A DNA stretch of 64,000 nt. Source: Chloroflexota bacterium. GTDB taxonomy: Bacteria; Chloroflexota; Dehalococcoidia; Lucifugimonadales; UBA3495. The notes beneath the pieces were generated by a model. It made no database searches. It saw only the letters and a program-made list of their open reading frames with translations, and was not told the origin of the DNA. The position numbers were made by a program, and so were the translations under genes. The stretch is taken from assembly GCA_009837355.1 (NCBI GenBank), contig VXTR01000082.1, positions 1-64,000 of the forward strand. The letters run 5' to 3'. Positions 1-8,121 of the stretch are shown piece by piece; position 1 is the stretch's first letter, and the number at the start of each line of letters is the position of its first letter.

Positions 1-92
1 GGAACTGGAAACACCTGAACCCGGTGGGATCAATCAACCCCGTCGAAGAACTCAAACGCATCCGCGAACTCAAACGCATCCGCGGCCCCTAG
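1..92 (+). CDS. C-terminal tail of an unidentified upstream protein
   Basis: The reading frame that begins at base 3 is open to a TAG at 90-92 and gives about 29 residues ending KRIRELKRIRGP. The last part contains a perfect 18-base tandem duplication, so ELKRIR occurs twice just before the stop. Only the tail is in the window and I cannot name the protein. Coding is inferred from the open frame and its position just upstream of the rny promoter. Confidence 0.4.
   Translation, partial: NWKHLNPVGSINPVEELKRIRELKRIRGP
48..83 (+). repeat. 18-bp perfect tandem duplication
   Basis: Two adjacent copies of GAACTCAAACGCATCCGC (48-65 and 66-83). They stay in frame and duplicate the hexapeptide ELKRIR at the extreme C-terminus of the upstream protein. 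This looks like a recent slippage event. Confidence 0.8.
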
Positions 93-127
93 TCCAATCC
101 TCTTGCCCTGGTCCGCCGCCCCCTTTC

Positions 128-156
128 TTGACTTTACCCGGCCCCGACACTAGGAT
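128..156 (+). promoter_or_regulatory. Probable promoter of the rny operon
   Basis: A -35 like TTGACT (128-133) is followed after exactly 17 bases by TAGGAT (151-156). It lies 53 bases before the rny start codon. Both hexamers are close to the housekeeping consensus. This is inferred from sequence only. Confidence 0.5.
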
Positions 157-209
157 TAACCTAGGGCAAAAATATCCCGGGCATTGCCCGGACGGACTCA
201 GGAGGTTCC

Positions 210-1742
210 ATGACAACCATCATACTGTCCGTCCTGGCGGTCGCAGGGTTTGCAACAGGCATAGCAGCGGTGGTTTGGCTGCTGCTATCTACCAGAAAAG
301 ACGGCAATAAACTGCAGCGCAGCCGAGAGGAGGCTGCCGACACCATCTCTCAGGCCGAGGAGGAAAAGCGCGCCATCCTGCTCCAAGCGCAGGAAGAGGC
401 CATCAAAATCCGCGAGGCCGGAGACCAGGAAATCAAAGAACAACGTCGCGAACTCAACCGCATGGAGCGCCGCTACATCCAGCGGGAAGAACAACTCGAC
501 CACAAATCCGAATCATTGGAAAACCTGGAAGCCGAACTGGTCCGGCGCGAGTCCGATGCCGAGTCCGCCCTCCAGGAAGCCGATGAAATCAAACACCAGC
601 ACACGCGTGAGCTCGAGCGAATCGCATCGCTTACCACCGATCAAGCCCGCTCTATCGTGTTCAAACGCGGCGAGGAGGAGGCAACCCACGAACTGTCCCG
701 CCGCTACTACGAGCTGGAGAAGGAACACCAAACCCGGGCCGATGAAAACGCCCGTCGCATCCTTACCCTCGCCATCAATCGCCTCGCTACCGATGTAGTG
801 TCGGAAAGCACCACTTCTGTTGTTTCCCTGCCCAACGATGAGATGAAAGGCCGTCTCATCGGCCGCGAAGGACGTAACATCAGGGCTATCGAAGCCCGCA
901 CTGGCGTCGAAATCGTCGTTGACGACACGCCGGGCATCGTAACCATATCCTGCTTTGACCCGGTCCGCCGGGAAATCGCCAAGCTGGCCCTCACCCAGCT
1001 GGTCAAAGACGGGCGCATCCAACCCGCCCGCATCGAGGAGAGTGTCAAACGCGCCACCCGCGACATCGACGAAATCATCTGGCGCGCCGGCGAAGAAGCC
1101 ACCTTCGAAGTCGGCGTCAGCGGTCTTGACCCCGAGCTCATTCGACTGCTCGGTCGCCTCAAGTACCGCTACAGCTACGGTGAAAACGTCCTCACCCACT
1201 CCATCGAGGTCGGACTCCTCGCCGGTATGCTCGCCTCCGAAGTCGGTGCCGACGTGCAGATTGCCACCACCGGCGGCCTGCTCCACGACATCGGCAAAGC
1301 CATGACCCACGAAATCAAGGGGCCTCACGCCGAAATCGGCTACGATCTCACCACTCGCAGCGGTGTGCCCTCCCTGATTACCAACTGCGTCCTCGAACAC
1401 CACGACGACGACCATTCCAGCATCGAGTCGTTCCTCGTCGCTGCCGCCGATGGCATCAGCGCCGCCCGCCCGGGCGCGCGCCGGGAGTCCATGGAGCAAT
1501 ACACTCGCCGCCTGCGTGAGCTGGAGGAAACGGCTTACAGCTTCGGCGGCGTGCAGCGCGCCTTCGCCATTCAGGCCGGCCGCGAAGTCCGTGTCATGGT
1601 CAGCCCCGAGGACGTGGACGACGTGGCCTGCGCCACGCTCGCTCGCGACATCGCCGGCAAGGTTTCCAGGGATCTCCAGTACCCGGGCCAAATCAAGGTT
1701 ACCGTTATCCGCGAAACCCGCGAGGAAAGCATCGCCAAATAA
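210..1742 (+). CDS. rny: Ribonuclease Y
   Basis: Endoribonuclease Y, a membrane-anchored enzyme that starts mRNA turnover. At 510 residues it has the usual family length and full architecture: an N-terminal membrane helix (about 3-27), a long charged coiled coil (about 35-190), a KH domain with GRLIGREGRN (214-223), and an HD domain with the His-Asp pair in LLHDIGK (359-360) plus a preceding TH at 329-330. The start is fixed by AGGAGG at 200-205, four bases before ATG. The stop is one base from the ymdB start, so the two are very likely cotranscribed. The rny-ymdB pairing is widely conserved in bacteria. Confidence 0.97.
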   Translation: MTTIILSVLAVAGFATGIAAVVWLLLSTRKDGNKLQRSREEAADTISQAEEEKRAILLQAQEEAIKIREAGDQEIKEQRRELNRMERRYIQREEQLDHKSESLENLEAELVRRESDAESALQEADEIKHQHTRELERIASLTTDQARSIVFKRGEEEATHELSRRYYELEKEHQTRADENARRILTLAINRLATDVVSESTTSVVSLPNDEMKGRLIGREGRNIRAIEARTGVEIVVDDTPGIVTISCFDPVRREIAKLALTQLVKDGRIQPARIEESVKRATRDIDEIIWRAGEEATFEVGVSGLDPELIRLLGRLKYRYSYGENVLTHSIEVGLLAGMLASEVGADVQIATTGGLLHDIGKAMTHEIKGPHAEIGYDLTTRSGVPSLITNCVLEHHDDDHSSIESFLVAAADGISAARPGARRESMEQYTRRLRELEETAYSFGGVQRAFAIQAGREVRVMVSPEDVDDVACATLARDIAGKVSRDLQYPGQIKVTVIRETREESIAK

Positions 1743-1743
1743 T

Positions 1744-2520
1744 ATGCGCGTCCTGATGATTGGCGACATCATCGGCAAGCCGGGCCGGCAAACGCTGGCC
1801 CGGCTCCTGCCGGCTCTCCGCCGCGAACTCGACGTTGACCTCGTAACCGCCAACGCCGAAAACACCGCCGGCGGTTTCGGACTCACCCCCAAGACCGCCC
1901 GCAACCTCCTCGACGCCGGCGTTGACGTTATGACCTCCGGCAACCACATCTGGGATAAGAAAGACATCATCCCCCACATGGACGAATTCCCACTGCTCCG
2001 TCCCGCTAACTACTACGGCGCACCGGGACGCGGCTGGCTGATGCACGGCGACGTCATGGTGCTCAACCTCCAGGGCCGCACCTTCATGCCCGCCAATATC
2101 GACTGCCCTTTCCGCGAAGCCGACCAACGCCTTGCCGAAGCCGACGCCCAATTGGGCCACCCGCCGCCGGTGGTGCTGGTCGATTTCCACGCCGAAGCCA
2201 CCTCCGAAAAGCAGAGCCTCGGCTGGTATCTCGATGGCCGCGTTAGCGCCGTCGTCGGCACCCATACCCACGTCGCCACCGCCGACGCCCGCCTGCTCCC
2301 CTCCGGTACCGCCTACGTCAGCGACTTGGGTATGACCGGCCCCCAGGACTCGGTAATCGGCACCGAAACCGCCCCCGTCCTCGAACGCTTCCGCACCGGC
2401 CTCCCCCAGCGCTTCAAGCCCGCCGAAGGCCCCTGCATCCTCAACTCTGTGCTCATCGACATCGATCCTCAAACCGGCCACGCCACCGACATCGTCCGCA
2501 TCGACCGCACCGTTGACTGA
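1744..2520 (+). CDS. ymdB: YmdB-type metallophosphoesterase
   Basis: Member of the TIGR00282/YmdB calcineurin-like family, dimetal phosphodiesterases that hydrolyse 2',3'-cyclic nucleotides in studied members. The 258-residue protein carries the metal-site motifs in order: GD (7-8), NAEN (37-40), GNHIWD (66-71), DFHAE (147-151) and GTHTHV (172-177). A longer in-frame reading from 1450 overlaps rny and is not credible. ATG 1744 gives the canonical N-terminus MRVLMIGDI. It begins one base after the rny stop, so translation is probably coupled. Confidence 0.95.
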   Translation: MRVLMIGDIIGKPGRQTLARLLPALRRELDVDLVTANAENTAGGFGLTPKTARNLLDAGVDVMTSGNHIWDKKDIIPHMDEFPLLRPANYYGAPGRGWLMHGDVMVLNLQGRTFMPANIDCPFREADQRLAEADAQLGHPPPVVLVDFHAEATSEKQSLGWYLDGRVSAVVGTHTHVATADARLLPSGTAYVSDLGMTGPQDSVIGTETAPVLERFRTGLPQRFKPAEGPCILNSVLIDIDPQTGHATDIVRIDRTVD

Positions 2521-2539
2521 GCCGTCCTTGCCCTTATTT

Positions 2540-2566
2540 CGTCATTCCGGCGAAAGCCGGAATCCA
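2540..2566. repeat. Intergenic palindrome, CGTCATTCC family
   Basis: A near-perfect inverted repeat of form CGTCATTCCGGC...GCCGGAATCCA with a short AAA-type loop. The same element recurs at 3684-3710, 11438-11464 and 59798-59824, always between genes. It can form a strong hairpin but lacks a U-tract. It is REP-like rather than a classical terminator. Confidence 0.85.
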
Positions 2567-2628
2567 AGACCGGCCAAACGGTAAAATCCTGTTCATCCTG
2601 TAGATCCATGTATAAAACTCGGAGCCCC

Positions 2629-3501
2629 ATGTCCATCACCGTTGATCTCCATACCCACACCACCGCCTCCGACGGCCGCTTGACCCCCACCGAACTGGTC
2701 CAGCTCACCGCCTCCAAGGGCATCCGCACCCTTGCCGTCAGCGACCACGACACCACCGACGGTCTGGCCGAAGCCCAGCGCGCCGTGAATCAAATCCCCG
2801 GTATGCGCCTCCTCCCCGGTATCGAACTCAGCTGCGACGTTCCCGGCGGCGAAGTCCATATGCTCGGCTACTTCATGGACACCGGCGACCCCGACTTCCA
2901 GGAAACCCTGTCCGTATTCCGCCAGGGCCGCTTGGAGCGCGGCGAAGGCATGGTCCGCAAGCTCGCCGAATTCGGCCTGCACATCGAATGGGAGCGCGTC
3001 CTCGAAATCGCCGGCGACGCTTCCATCGGGCGTCCCCACGTCGCCCAGGCTCTGGTCGAAGCCGGCTACTTCTCCGAACCCTCCGAGGCGTTTCAGGAAT
3101 ACCTGGGACGCAACGGCAAAGCCTACGTCGAACGCGCCAAACTGACCCCTGTCGACGCCATAAAAATGCTCAACGACATCGGCGGTGTGGCCGTCTTCGC
3201 CCACCCCTGGTTCGAGCGACGCGGCGGCGAACCCGAACCCGAGCAGTCCCTCATTGAAACCGTCGAGGAACTCAAGGCCGCCGGCCTCCACGGCATGGAA
3301 GTCCACTACGCAATGTACGACCAACAAACCGTCGATTGGCTCGCCGACGTCGCCCGCGCCTACGACCTCATTCCCTGCGGCGGCAGCGACTACCACCACA
3401 GCGGCAACTCCCGCGAGCCGCTCCCCGGCGTCAACGGCCCGCCCCGCGAGACCGTAGAACGCCTGGAAGCCGCCGCCCGCCAACTCGCCGCCGCCCTCTA
3501 G
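2629..3501 (+). CDS. PHP-domain phosphoesterase (TrpH/YciV-like)
   Basis: A 290-residue PHP-fold metal-dependent phosphoesterase. Characterised relatives in this family are 3',5'-nucleotide bisphosphate phosphatases or 5'-3' exoribonucleases. The metal motifs are intact: DLHTHTTASDG (6-16), SDHDTTDG (38-45), PGIELS (63-68), FAHPWF (near 190) and GGSDYHH (near 251). I chose ATG 2629 because GGAG lies five bases upstream (2621-2624). ATG 2608 in the same frame has no such site. It follows ymdB after one palindromic repeat and may be part of the same RNA or nucleotide turnover operon. The exact substrate cannot be told from sequence. Confidence 0.88.
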   Translation: MSITVDLHTHTTASDGRLTPTELVQLTASKGIRTLAVSDHDTTDGLAEAQRAVNQIPGMRLLPGIELSCDVPGGEVHMLGYFMDTGDPDFQETLSVFRQGRLERGEGMVRKLAEFGLHIEWERVLEIAGDASIGRPHVAQALVEAGYFSEPSEAFQEYLGRNGKAYVERAKLTPVDAIKMLNDIGGVAVFAHPWFERRGGEPEPEQSLIETVEELKAAGLHGMEVHYAMYDQQTVDWLADVARAYDLIPCGGSDYHHSGNSREPLPGVNGPPRETVERLEAAARQLAAAL

Positions 3502-3540
3502 CCTGCCACTCCTGCCCGCTCATCTACCGTTCCCAACCGC

Positions 3541-3565
3541 TCGTCCTGAGCCTGCCGAAGGACCG
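3541..3565. repeat. TCCTGAGCCTGCCGAAGGA palindromic element
   Basis: An imperfect inverted repeat (GTCCT...AGGAC) with core GAGCCTGCCGAA. A relative with core GAGCCTGTCGAA lies at about 51704-51728. It sits directly before the 3562-3710 repeat array, with which it shares its last bases. Confidence 0.6.
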
Positions 3566-3710
3566 CCATTCCCGCCTCCACTCCTTTCACTCGCATCCCC
3601 ACCGTCATTCCCGCCTCCACTCCTTTCACTCGCATCCCCGACCGTCATTCCCGTATCCCCGACCGTCATTCCGGTACCCCCACCGTCATTCCGGCGAAAG
3701 CCGGAATCCA
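3562..3710 (+). repeat. Degenerate tandem array ending in a CGTCATTCC palindrome
   Basis: Five units each start with ACCGYCATTCC. The first two (3562-3600 and 3601-3640) are 39-40 bases and nearly identical. The next two (3641-3661, 3662-3681) are truncated to about 20 bases. The last (3682-3710) is a complete palindromic element ending GCCGGAATCCA. It fills most of the 246-base gap between the PHP gene and plsY. I see no coding capacity of interest in it. Confidence 0.75.
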
Positions 3711-3747
3711 GAAACCTCAACCATAAGCGCCGGTCGCCTGATTATCC

Positions 3748-4461
3748 ATGCCCGCCCCACTCCTCACCATCATCCTCCTCTGGGCCGTCGCCTACCTCAT
3801 CGGCGCAATCCCCATATCTTACCTGCTGGGCCAAGCCTTCGGCGGCATCGACCTGCGACGCCACGGCAGCGGCAACGTCGGCGGCAGCAACCTCGCCAGC
3901 CAGATCGGCAAACGCTGGTTCCCTGCCATCATCGCCATCGACCTCACCCGCGGCGCCGCTCCCATCCTGGCCGGCCACTACGCGTTGGGACTCAACGAAC
4001 ATCCCTGGCTGCTGATGCTAACGCCTCTGTTCACCCTGGCCGGCAACGCCTGGTCGCCCTTCCTCCGCTTCACCGGAGGCCGCAGCGTCGGCGTCTGGGC
4101 CGGCGGACTTACCGGCATCTCACCGCCGCTGTTCCTCGCCGCCCTGCTGACCTACTTGTGCGCCTGGTTCGCCACCCGTCGCTCGGCCGAATCGCTGCTC
4201 GCGGTAATGCTTCTGCTTCCGCTGGTATGCCTGGCCTGGCCCGAGGGCTGGATGCTGGTAGTTTCGCCGCCGCAATACGCCGTGTATGCTGCCGCCGGCG
4301 TTGCGCTCATCCTGCTCAAACGCCTGGTGTCCAACGGCGGCCCCCTGCCGGCAGACCTGCCCCGTCGCTCAGTGATCCTCAACCGCCTGCTGCGGGACCG
4401 CGACATCGCCGACCGCCGGCAATGGCTCGCCCGCGTGGGCGACCGCCCCCGGGAATTCTGA
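3748..4461 (+). CDS. plsY: Divergent PlsY-type glycerol-3-phosphate acyltransferase
   Basis: A 237-residue multi-pass membrane protein of the PlsY family, which acylates glycerol-3-phosphate from acyl-phosphate in phospholipid synthesis. The first motif reads GSGNVGGSN (40-48) where canonical PlsY has GSGNxGATN. The second reads GNAWSPFLRFTGGRS (99-113), so the usual GH has become GN and GGKG has become GGRS. There is a hydrophilic C-terminal extension of roughly 30 residues. A more canonical paralogue lies at 28411-29139, so this copy may have a changed substrate. Its stop overlaps the next start (TGATG). No clear ribosome site is visible. Confidence 0.8.
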   Translation: MPAPLLTIILLWAVAYLIGAIPISYLLGQAFGGIDLRRHGSGNVGGSNLASQIGKRWFPAIIAIDLTRGAAPILAGHYALGLNEHPWLLMLTPLFTLAGNAWSPFLRFTGGRSVGVWAGGLTGISPPLFLAALLTYLCAWFATRRSAESLLAVMLLLPLVCLAWPEGWMLVVSPPQYAVYAAAGVALILLKRLVSNGGPLPADLPRRSVILNRLLRDRDIADRRQWLARVGDRPREF

Positions 4462-4964
4462 TGGCTGAACCCCAAACCGACCCCCCATCCATCACCTGCT
4501 ACTGGCATCCGGAGGTGCCTACCGGCCTTTCCTGTAGCCAGTGCCGACGCCCCATCTGCACCCAGTGCCTGGTGCAGGTTCCCGTCGGCATCCGCTGCCG
4601 GGAGTGCGGGCGCGCCCAACCTCTGCCCACCTTCGATGTCCGTCCCGCTAACTACGCCCGGGCTGCGGTGGTAGCCGCCATCGTCACCGTCGCCGGGATT
4701 GTCCTCACCGTCCTCCTCGCCCTGTTCCTCGGCGGCCTGGCCTTCGTCATTATGCCGCTGGGCGTAGGCTACGTCGCCGGCGAGCTTATCAGCCGGGTCG
4801 TCAACCTCAAGCGCAGCCGAGGCTTGATGTACATTGCCGGCGGCGTCGTAGTGATGACCATCCTCGTATCCCTGTTCCTGCTCGACTTCCGGCTTTTGGG
4901 TCTCTGGGGCATTCTCGCCACGGTGGGCGGCGTGCTCATTGCCATCGCCCGCGTCCGCCTCTAA
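4461..4964 (+). CDS. Zinc-ribbon (B-box-like) membrane protein
   Basis: A 167-residue protein. The N-terminus has a Cys/His-rich module: CYWHPEVPTGLSC, SQCRRPICTQC and GIRCREC (about 13-53). This is the small zinc-binding domain often placed before rhomboid proteases or other membrane domains. It is followed by about four hydrophobic helices (about 67-165). There is no rhomboid GxSG motif, so it is not a protease on this evidence. The ATG overlaps the plsY stop, so the two are translationally coupled. Function unknown. Confidence 0.75.
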   Translation: MAEPQTDPPSITCYWHPEVPTGLSCSQCRRPICTQCLVQVPVGIRCRECGRAQPLPTFDVRPANYARAAVVAAIVTVAGIVLTVLLALFLGGLAFVIMPLGVGYVAGELISRVVNLKRSRGLMYIAGGVVVMTILVSLFLLDFRLLGLWGILATVGGVLIAIARVRL

Positions 4965-4975
4965 CCCCGACCGAC

Positions 4976-6184
4976 TTAGATGACCCTCGCCGCCCGCAGC
5001 AGTCCCAACTCACGTATTGTGAGGCCCAGTTCACCACACAGAATTTCAACGTTGTGCTCGCCCAGGCGGGGCGCCGGGCGCTCCGATGCCATGGCGTTTT
5101 CTCCGTCGATGAAGAATCCCGAACCGGGGTATTTCAACGGGCCGGCGCCGGCGTGGTCCATCTCGACGAAAAACCCTCTCTCCTCCAGGTGCGGCGATTC
5201 CACTACCTGCTGCGGCGTCTGAACCAGCCCTACGACGAGGCCCCGGGCCATGCTCTCTCGCATCAAGTCCAGGTTGCTCCACTGGGCCAGCTTGGGGGCC
5301 ACCAGTCTGTGAAGCTCCTCCCAGTGCTCCATCCGGCCGGCGCGTGACGCGAACTTGGAGTCCAGCAGCCCCGGTTCTTCCAGAAACTCGGCCCACGCCT
5401 CCATGGGACGGCCGCCGGTGCCGGCCGTGGTCAGGGTTACCTCTCCGTCCAGGGTGGGCAGGTGCATCCCGTCCATTACGTTGCCGTCGCTGCCGCCCCG
5501 GTGAGGGTTGCGTCCGGTGTAGGTGTAAGGGTGAATCAGCCCCGAAGGGGTGCTGACGGCGGCCTCCATAGTCGAGACATCGATGTGCGTGCCTTTTCCC
5601 GACTGCTCCCGCCGCAATAGGGCCGCCATTACCGCCACCGCCCCATTGCGCGCGGCGGTAATCTCCATCTGCTGCAGGGCCGTGCCCATGGGCGGTTGGC
5701 TGGCCGAGCCGGTTACCGCGTAAAGGTATCCCCCCATGGCCTGAGCCACCAGATCATCGCCCTGGTAGTCGGCATACGGCCCGTCCTGACCAAAGTAGGT
5801 GATGGAAACCAGGATCAGGCCGGGGTTGGATTGGGACAGCAATTCATAACCCAATCCCAGTTCCGCCAGCCTCCCCGGAGCATAGCTGTCAATAATAATG
5901 TCCGCAGCGGTGGCCAGTCGCTCGAAAAGCTCCCGGCCTTCTGCCTGCTCCACGTCCAGCGTGATGCCCCGCTTGTTAGTATTGAAAGCAAGATAGGAGG
6001 TCCCCCGGTCGGGATGGGGAACCTCGTCAAGAAAGGGCGGCTCATGGCGGGCTTGGTCGCCCCAGCCGGGCGGCTCAACCTTGATGGTGTCCGCGCCCTG
6101 GTCTGCCAACAGCTTGGCGCAATAGGCGCCGGAGGGCCGGTTGGTCAGTTCCAGTACGCGCAGTTCCGAAAGTATTCCGGGCAT
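4976..6184 (-). CDS. CaiB/BaiF family CoA-transferase (variant active site)
   Basis: A 402-residue type III CoA-transferase, which moves CoA between carboxylic acids. The N-terminus (VLELTNRPSGAYCAKLLADQGAD, then IKVEPPGWGD) and the segment RREQSGKGTHIDVS are typical. In this family a catalytic Asp precedes the helix that ends in the AALL-R-tG-G motif. By my alignment that position here is Glu (QMEITAARNG) rather than Asp. GGAG lies just upstream of the start. It follows a second CaiB gene on the same strand, separated by about 29 bases, so the pair is probably one operon. Substrate unknown. Confidence 0.9.
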   Translation of the reverse strand: MPGILSELRVLELTNRPSGAYCAKLLADQGADTIKVEPPGWGDQARHEPPFLDEVPHPDRGTSYLAFNTNKRGITLDVEQAEGRELFERLATAADIIIDSYAPGRLAELGLGYELLSQSNPGLILVSITYFGQDGPYADYQGDDLVAQAMGGYLYAVTGSASQPPMGTALQQMEITAARNGAVAVMAALLRREQSGKGTHIDVSTMEAAVSTPSGLIHPYTYTGRNPHRGGSDGNVMDGMHLPTLDGEVTLTTAGTGGRPMEAWAEFLEEPGLLDSKFASRAGRMEHWEELHRLVAPKLAQWSNLDLMRESMARGLVVGLVQTPQQVVESPHLEERGFFVEMDHAGAGPLKYPGSGFFIDGENAMASERPAPRLGEHNVEILCGELGLTIRELGLLRAARVI

Positions 6185-6213
6185 GGTCGCTCCAATAATT
6201 GCCTATCCAGGAA

Positions 6214-7473
6214 TTACGGCCTTGGTTCGTCGGGCCGGGGCGCGCCAAAAACCACCCCTTCGGATTCCAGTTCCCCTATTTCCGCCGGCGACAACCCGGC
6301 CAGCTCCGCCAGTATCGCCGCGTTGTCCTGTCCCAAACCTGCGACCTTCGCAATTGACATGGGATTGCCGGGATCTCTATAAGGGCGCCCTGCGAAAAAA
6401 CGGGACCCAACGGCCGGGGCCTGGGGGTTGGAGAACTCCCACATATAACCGCGTTCCCGCAGATGAGGGTCGTTTAACAAATCCTGGGCGGTCATCGCCG
6501 ATCCGGCGGCGATTCCCAGTTCCTGCAACCTCCGTGCCAGCTCCAGGTCGTCATGCTGGGAGGTCCAGCTGCCGATTAACTCGTCCAGTTCATGGCGGTG
6601 GTGCCAGCGGGCTAAAGCGGTACCGAATTTGGCTCCCTCGGCCCACTGGGGCCCGCCCATCGCTCTCTTCAGCGATTCCCATTCCGTGCCGGACGACACG
6701 ACAATAACTATCCAACGATCGTCGCCCCTGGCCGGATACACATTGTGCGGCGCTTTCCACCAGTGGGCGCAGCCCAAACGATCCCGTGTTATGCCCCGTT
6801 GCGCCTCCAGGATGGCCGGTCCCACTGCCGAGACCCCGGTTTCCAGCATGGTGAGGTCAACCCGCATACCCTGGCCCGTCCTGGCGCGCTGGTACAGGGC
6901 CAGCAGGAGGGCGTAGGCCACGTTGTTGCCTACGGAATGGTCCATGTAGTTGGGACTGGCCCGTTGGGAAGGGCCGCCCTCGTAGCCGGTCAGGTAGGAC
7001 AAGCCACAGGCCGCGTCAACGGTGCGGGCCCGAGAGCCGGCCCGCCGCCAGGGTCCGGTGTAACCGTAGGCGGTACTGCTGAGCGTAATGATGCGGGGGT
7101 TGACTGCGGAGAGGCTCTCATGGTCGAACCCGAACCGCTGCATGGTGCCGGGACGGAAGTTGTCGGTAACGATGTCAGCCTTCTCCACCAACTTGAGAAA
7201 GATTTCTTTCCCCTTTGGGTTGGTAACGTCCATGCACAGGCTGCGCTTGTTGCGAGCGCCGTAATAGACCATGTTGCCGGCTTCGTTCCACCACTCTTCA
7301 CCCGGAGTTCCTCCAGGGAATGGGCCGACTTTGCGGTCCTGCAGGTGGTCGGGGCTTTCGACGCGGATGACATCTGCGCCCAGGTCTGCAAGGAATCCCG
7401 TCCCCCACGGCAGCGCATGTACCTGCTCCAGGGTAAGGACTCTAATTCCGTAGAGAATTCCCTGCTCCGCCAT
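6214..7473 (-). CDS. CaiB/BaiF family CoA-transferase
   Basis: A 419-residue type III CoA-transferase. Family signatures are GIRVLTLEQVHALPWGTGFLADLGADVIRVESP near the N-terminus, NPKGKEIFLKLVEKADIVTDNFRPG, and the candidate catalytic Asp in YMDHSVGNN. The sequence RARTGQGMRVDLTMLETG follows. AGGAGG lies ten bases before the ATG. With the neighbouring CaiB gene it may form a heteromeric or paired activation step for an organic acid. No linked dehydrogenase reveals the substrate. Confidence 0.92.
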   Translation of the reverse strand: MAEQGILYGIRVLTLEQVHALPWGTGFLADLGADVIRVESPDHLQDRKVGPFPGGTPGEEWWNEAGNMVYYGARNKRSLCMDVTNPKGKEIFLKLVEKADIVTDNFRPGTMQRFGFDHESLSAVNPRIITLSSTAYGYTGPWRRAGSRARTVDAACGLSYLTGYEGGPSQRASPNYMDHSVGNNVAYALLLALYQRARTGQGMRVDLTMLETGVSAVGPAILEAQRGITRDRLGCAHWWKAPHNVYPARGDDRWIVIVVSSGTEWESLKRAMGGPQWAEGAKFGTALARWHHRHELDELIGSWTSQHDDLELARRLQELGIAAGSAMTAQDLLNDPHLRERGYMWEFSNPQAPAVGSRFFAGRPYRDPGNPMSIAKVAGLGQDNAAILAELAGLSPAEIGELESEGVVFGAPRPDEPRP

Positions 7474-7561
7474 TCCCCCCGGACCTCCTTTTGCCGCTGC
7501 TGCGCCGAAGCGTTTGACCGGCCCAATGATAGTCCAGACCGGAAACCAAGTCCACTTGGGC

Positions 7562-7616
7562 CGTCATTCCCGCGCAGGGCCTGCCCCGTACTTGACCCGG
7601 GGCGGGGGGAATCCAT
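7562..7616. repeat. CGTCATTCC-bracketed intergenic element, GC-rich variant
   Basis: It starts CGTCATTCCCGCG and ends GGGGAATCCATCC, with a GC-rich palindromic interior around CTTGACCCGGGG. The outer arms match those of the 27-bp family but the interior is longer. It lies in the 156-base gap between a CaiB gene and recX. Confidence 0.65.
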
Positions 7617-7629
7617 CCATCAACGTATG

Positions 7630-8121
7630 TTAGCCGTTCCCCGGCCCATAATCCTGCCACAGCCGCGCTACGGTATCCCGAGTTACGCCACTGGCAAAAC
7701 CCCGCCGCCGCAGGTAGTCCCACATCTTGCGACGGAATGTCCCGTGGGGCATATCGCCCCGTTCCAGCCACCGTTGCGCCCGCCGTTCGCCGGCCCGGTA
7801 TGCGCCGTCGGCTTCGTCCAGCCCCTCAAGTGTGGCATCGATGATGCTGTTCGCCACCCCCTTGGCCCGCAGCTCCCGACGTAGCGCAAAGGCTCCCCTG
7901 GGCTTCCGCCGTTCCCTGTTGTCCCGCCAGCGCCGGGCGAAATCCTCATCATCCAGGTAGCCGTAGCGGTTCAGCGACGCCAGCACTTGTTCAACGACGG
8001 GCTGGGAAAACTCCTTCCCAACCCGTCGTCGTACTTCGGTCACCGACCGTTGGCGGAAGCTGACGTAGCGCAGGGCCACCTGCAGTGCCCGCGCATAGTC
8101 GTCAGACTCGGACGCTTCCAT
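7630..8121 (-). CDS. recX: Regulatory protein RecX
   Basis: A 163-residue RecX homologue, a small helical protein that binds RecA filaments and limits recombinase activity. Family features are ALRYVSFRQRSVTEVRRRV near the N-terminus and the RYGYLDDEDFARRWRDNRERRKPRG segment, followed by two more three-helix repeats. The ATG shares one base with the recA stop (ATGA), so it is coupled to recA. The length is typical. Confidence 0.93.
   Translation of the reverse strand: MEASESDDYARALQVALRYVSFRQRSVTEVRRRVGKEFSQPVVEQVLASLNRYGYLDDEDFARRWRDNRERRKPRGAFALRRELRAKGVANSIIDATLEGLDEADGAYRAGERRAQRWLERGDMPHGTFRRKMWDYLRRRGFASGVTRDTVARLWQDYGPGNG

Noticed and set aside
513-1979. Long minus-strand ORF opposite rny
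   Set aside because: Antisense shadow of rny and ymdB; no ribosome site, no recognised motif, and the plus strand encodes clear RNase Y.
3562-3710. Repeats considered as a CRISPR array
   Set aside because: Unit lengths vary from 20 to 40 bases, there are no unique spacers, and no cas genes are nearby.
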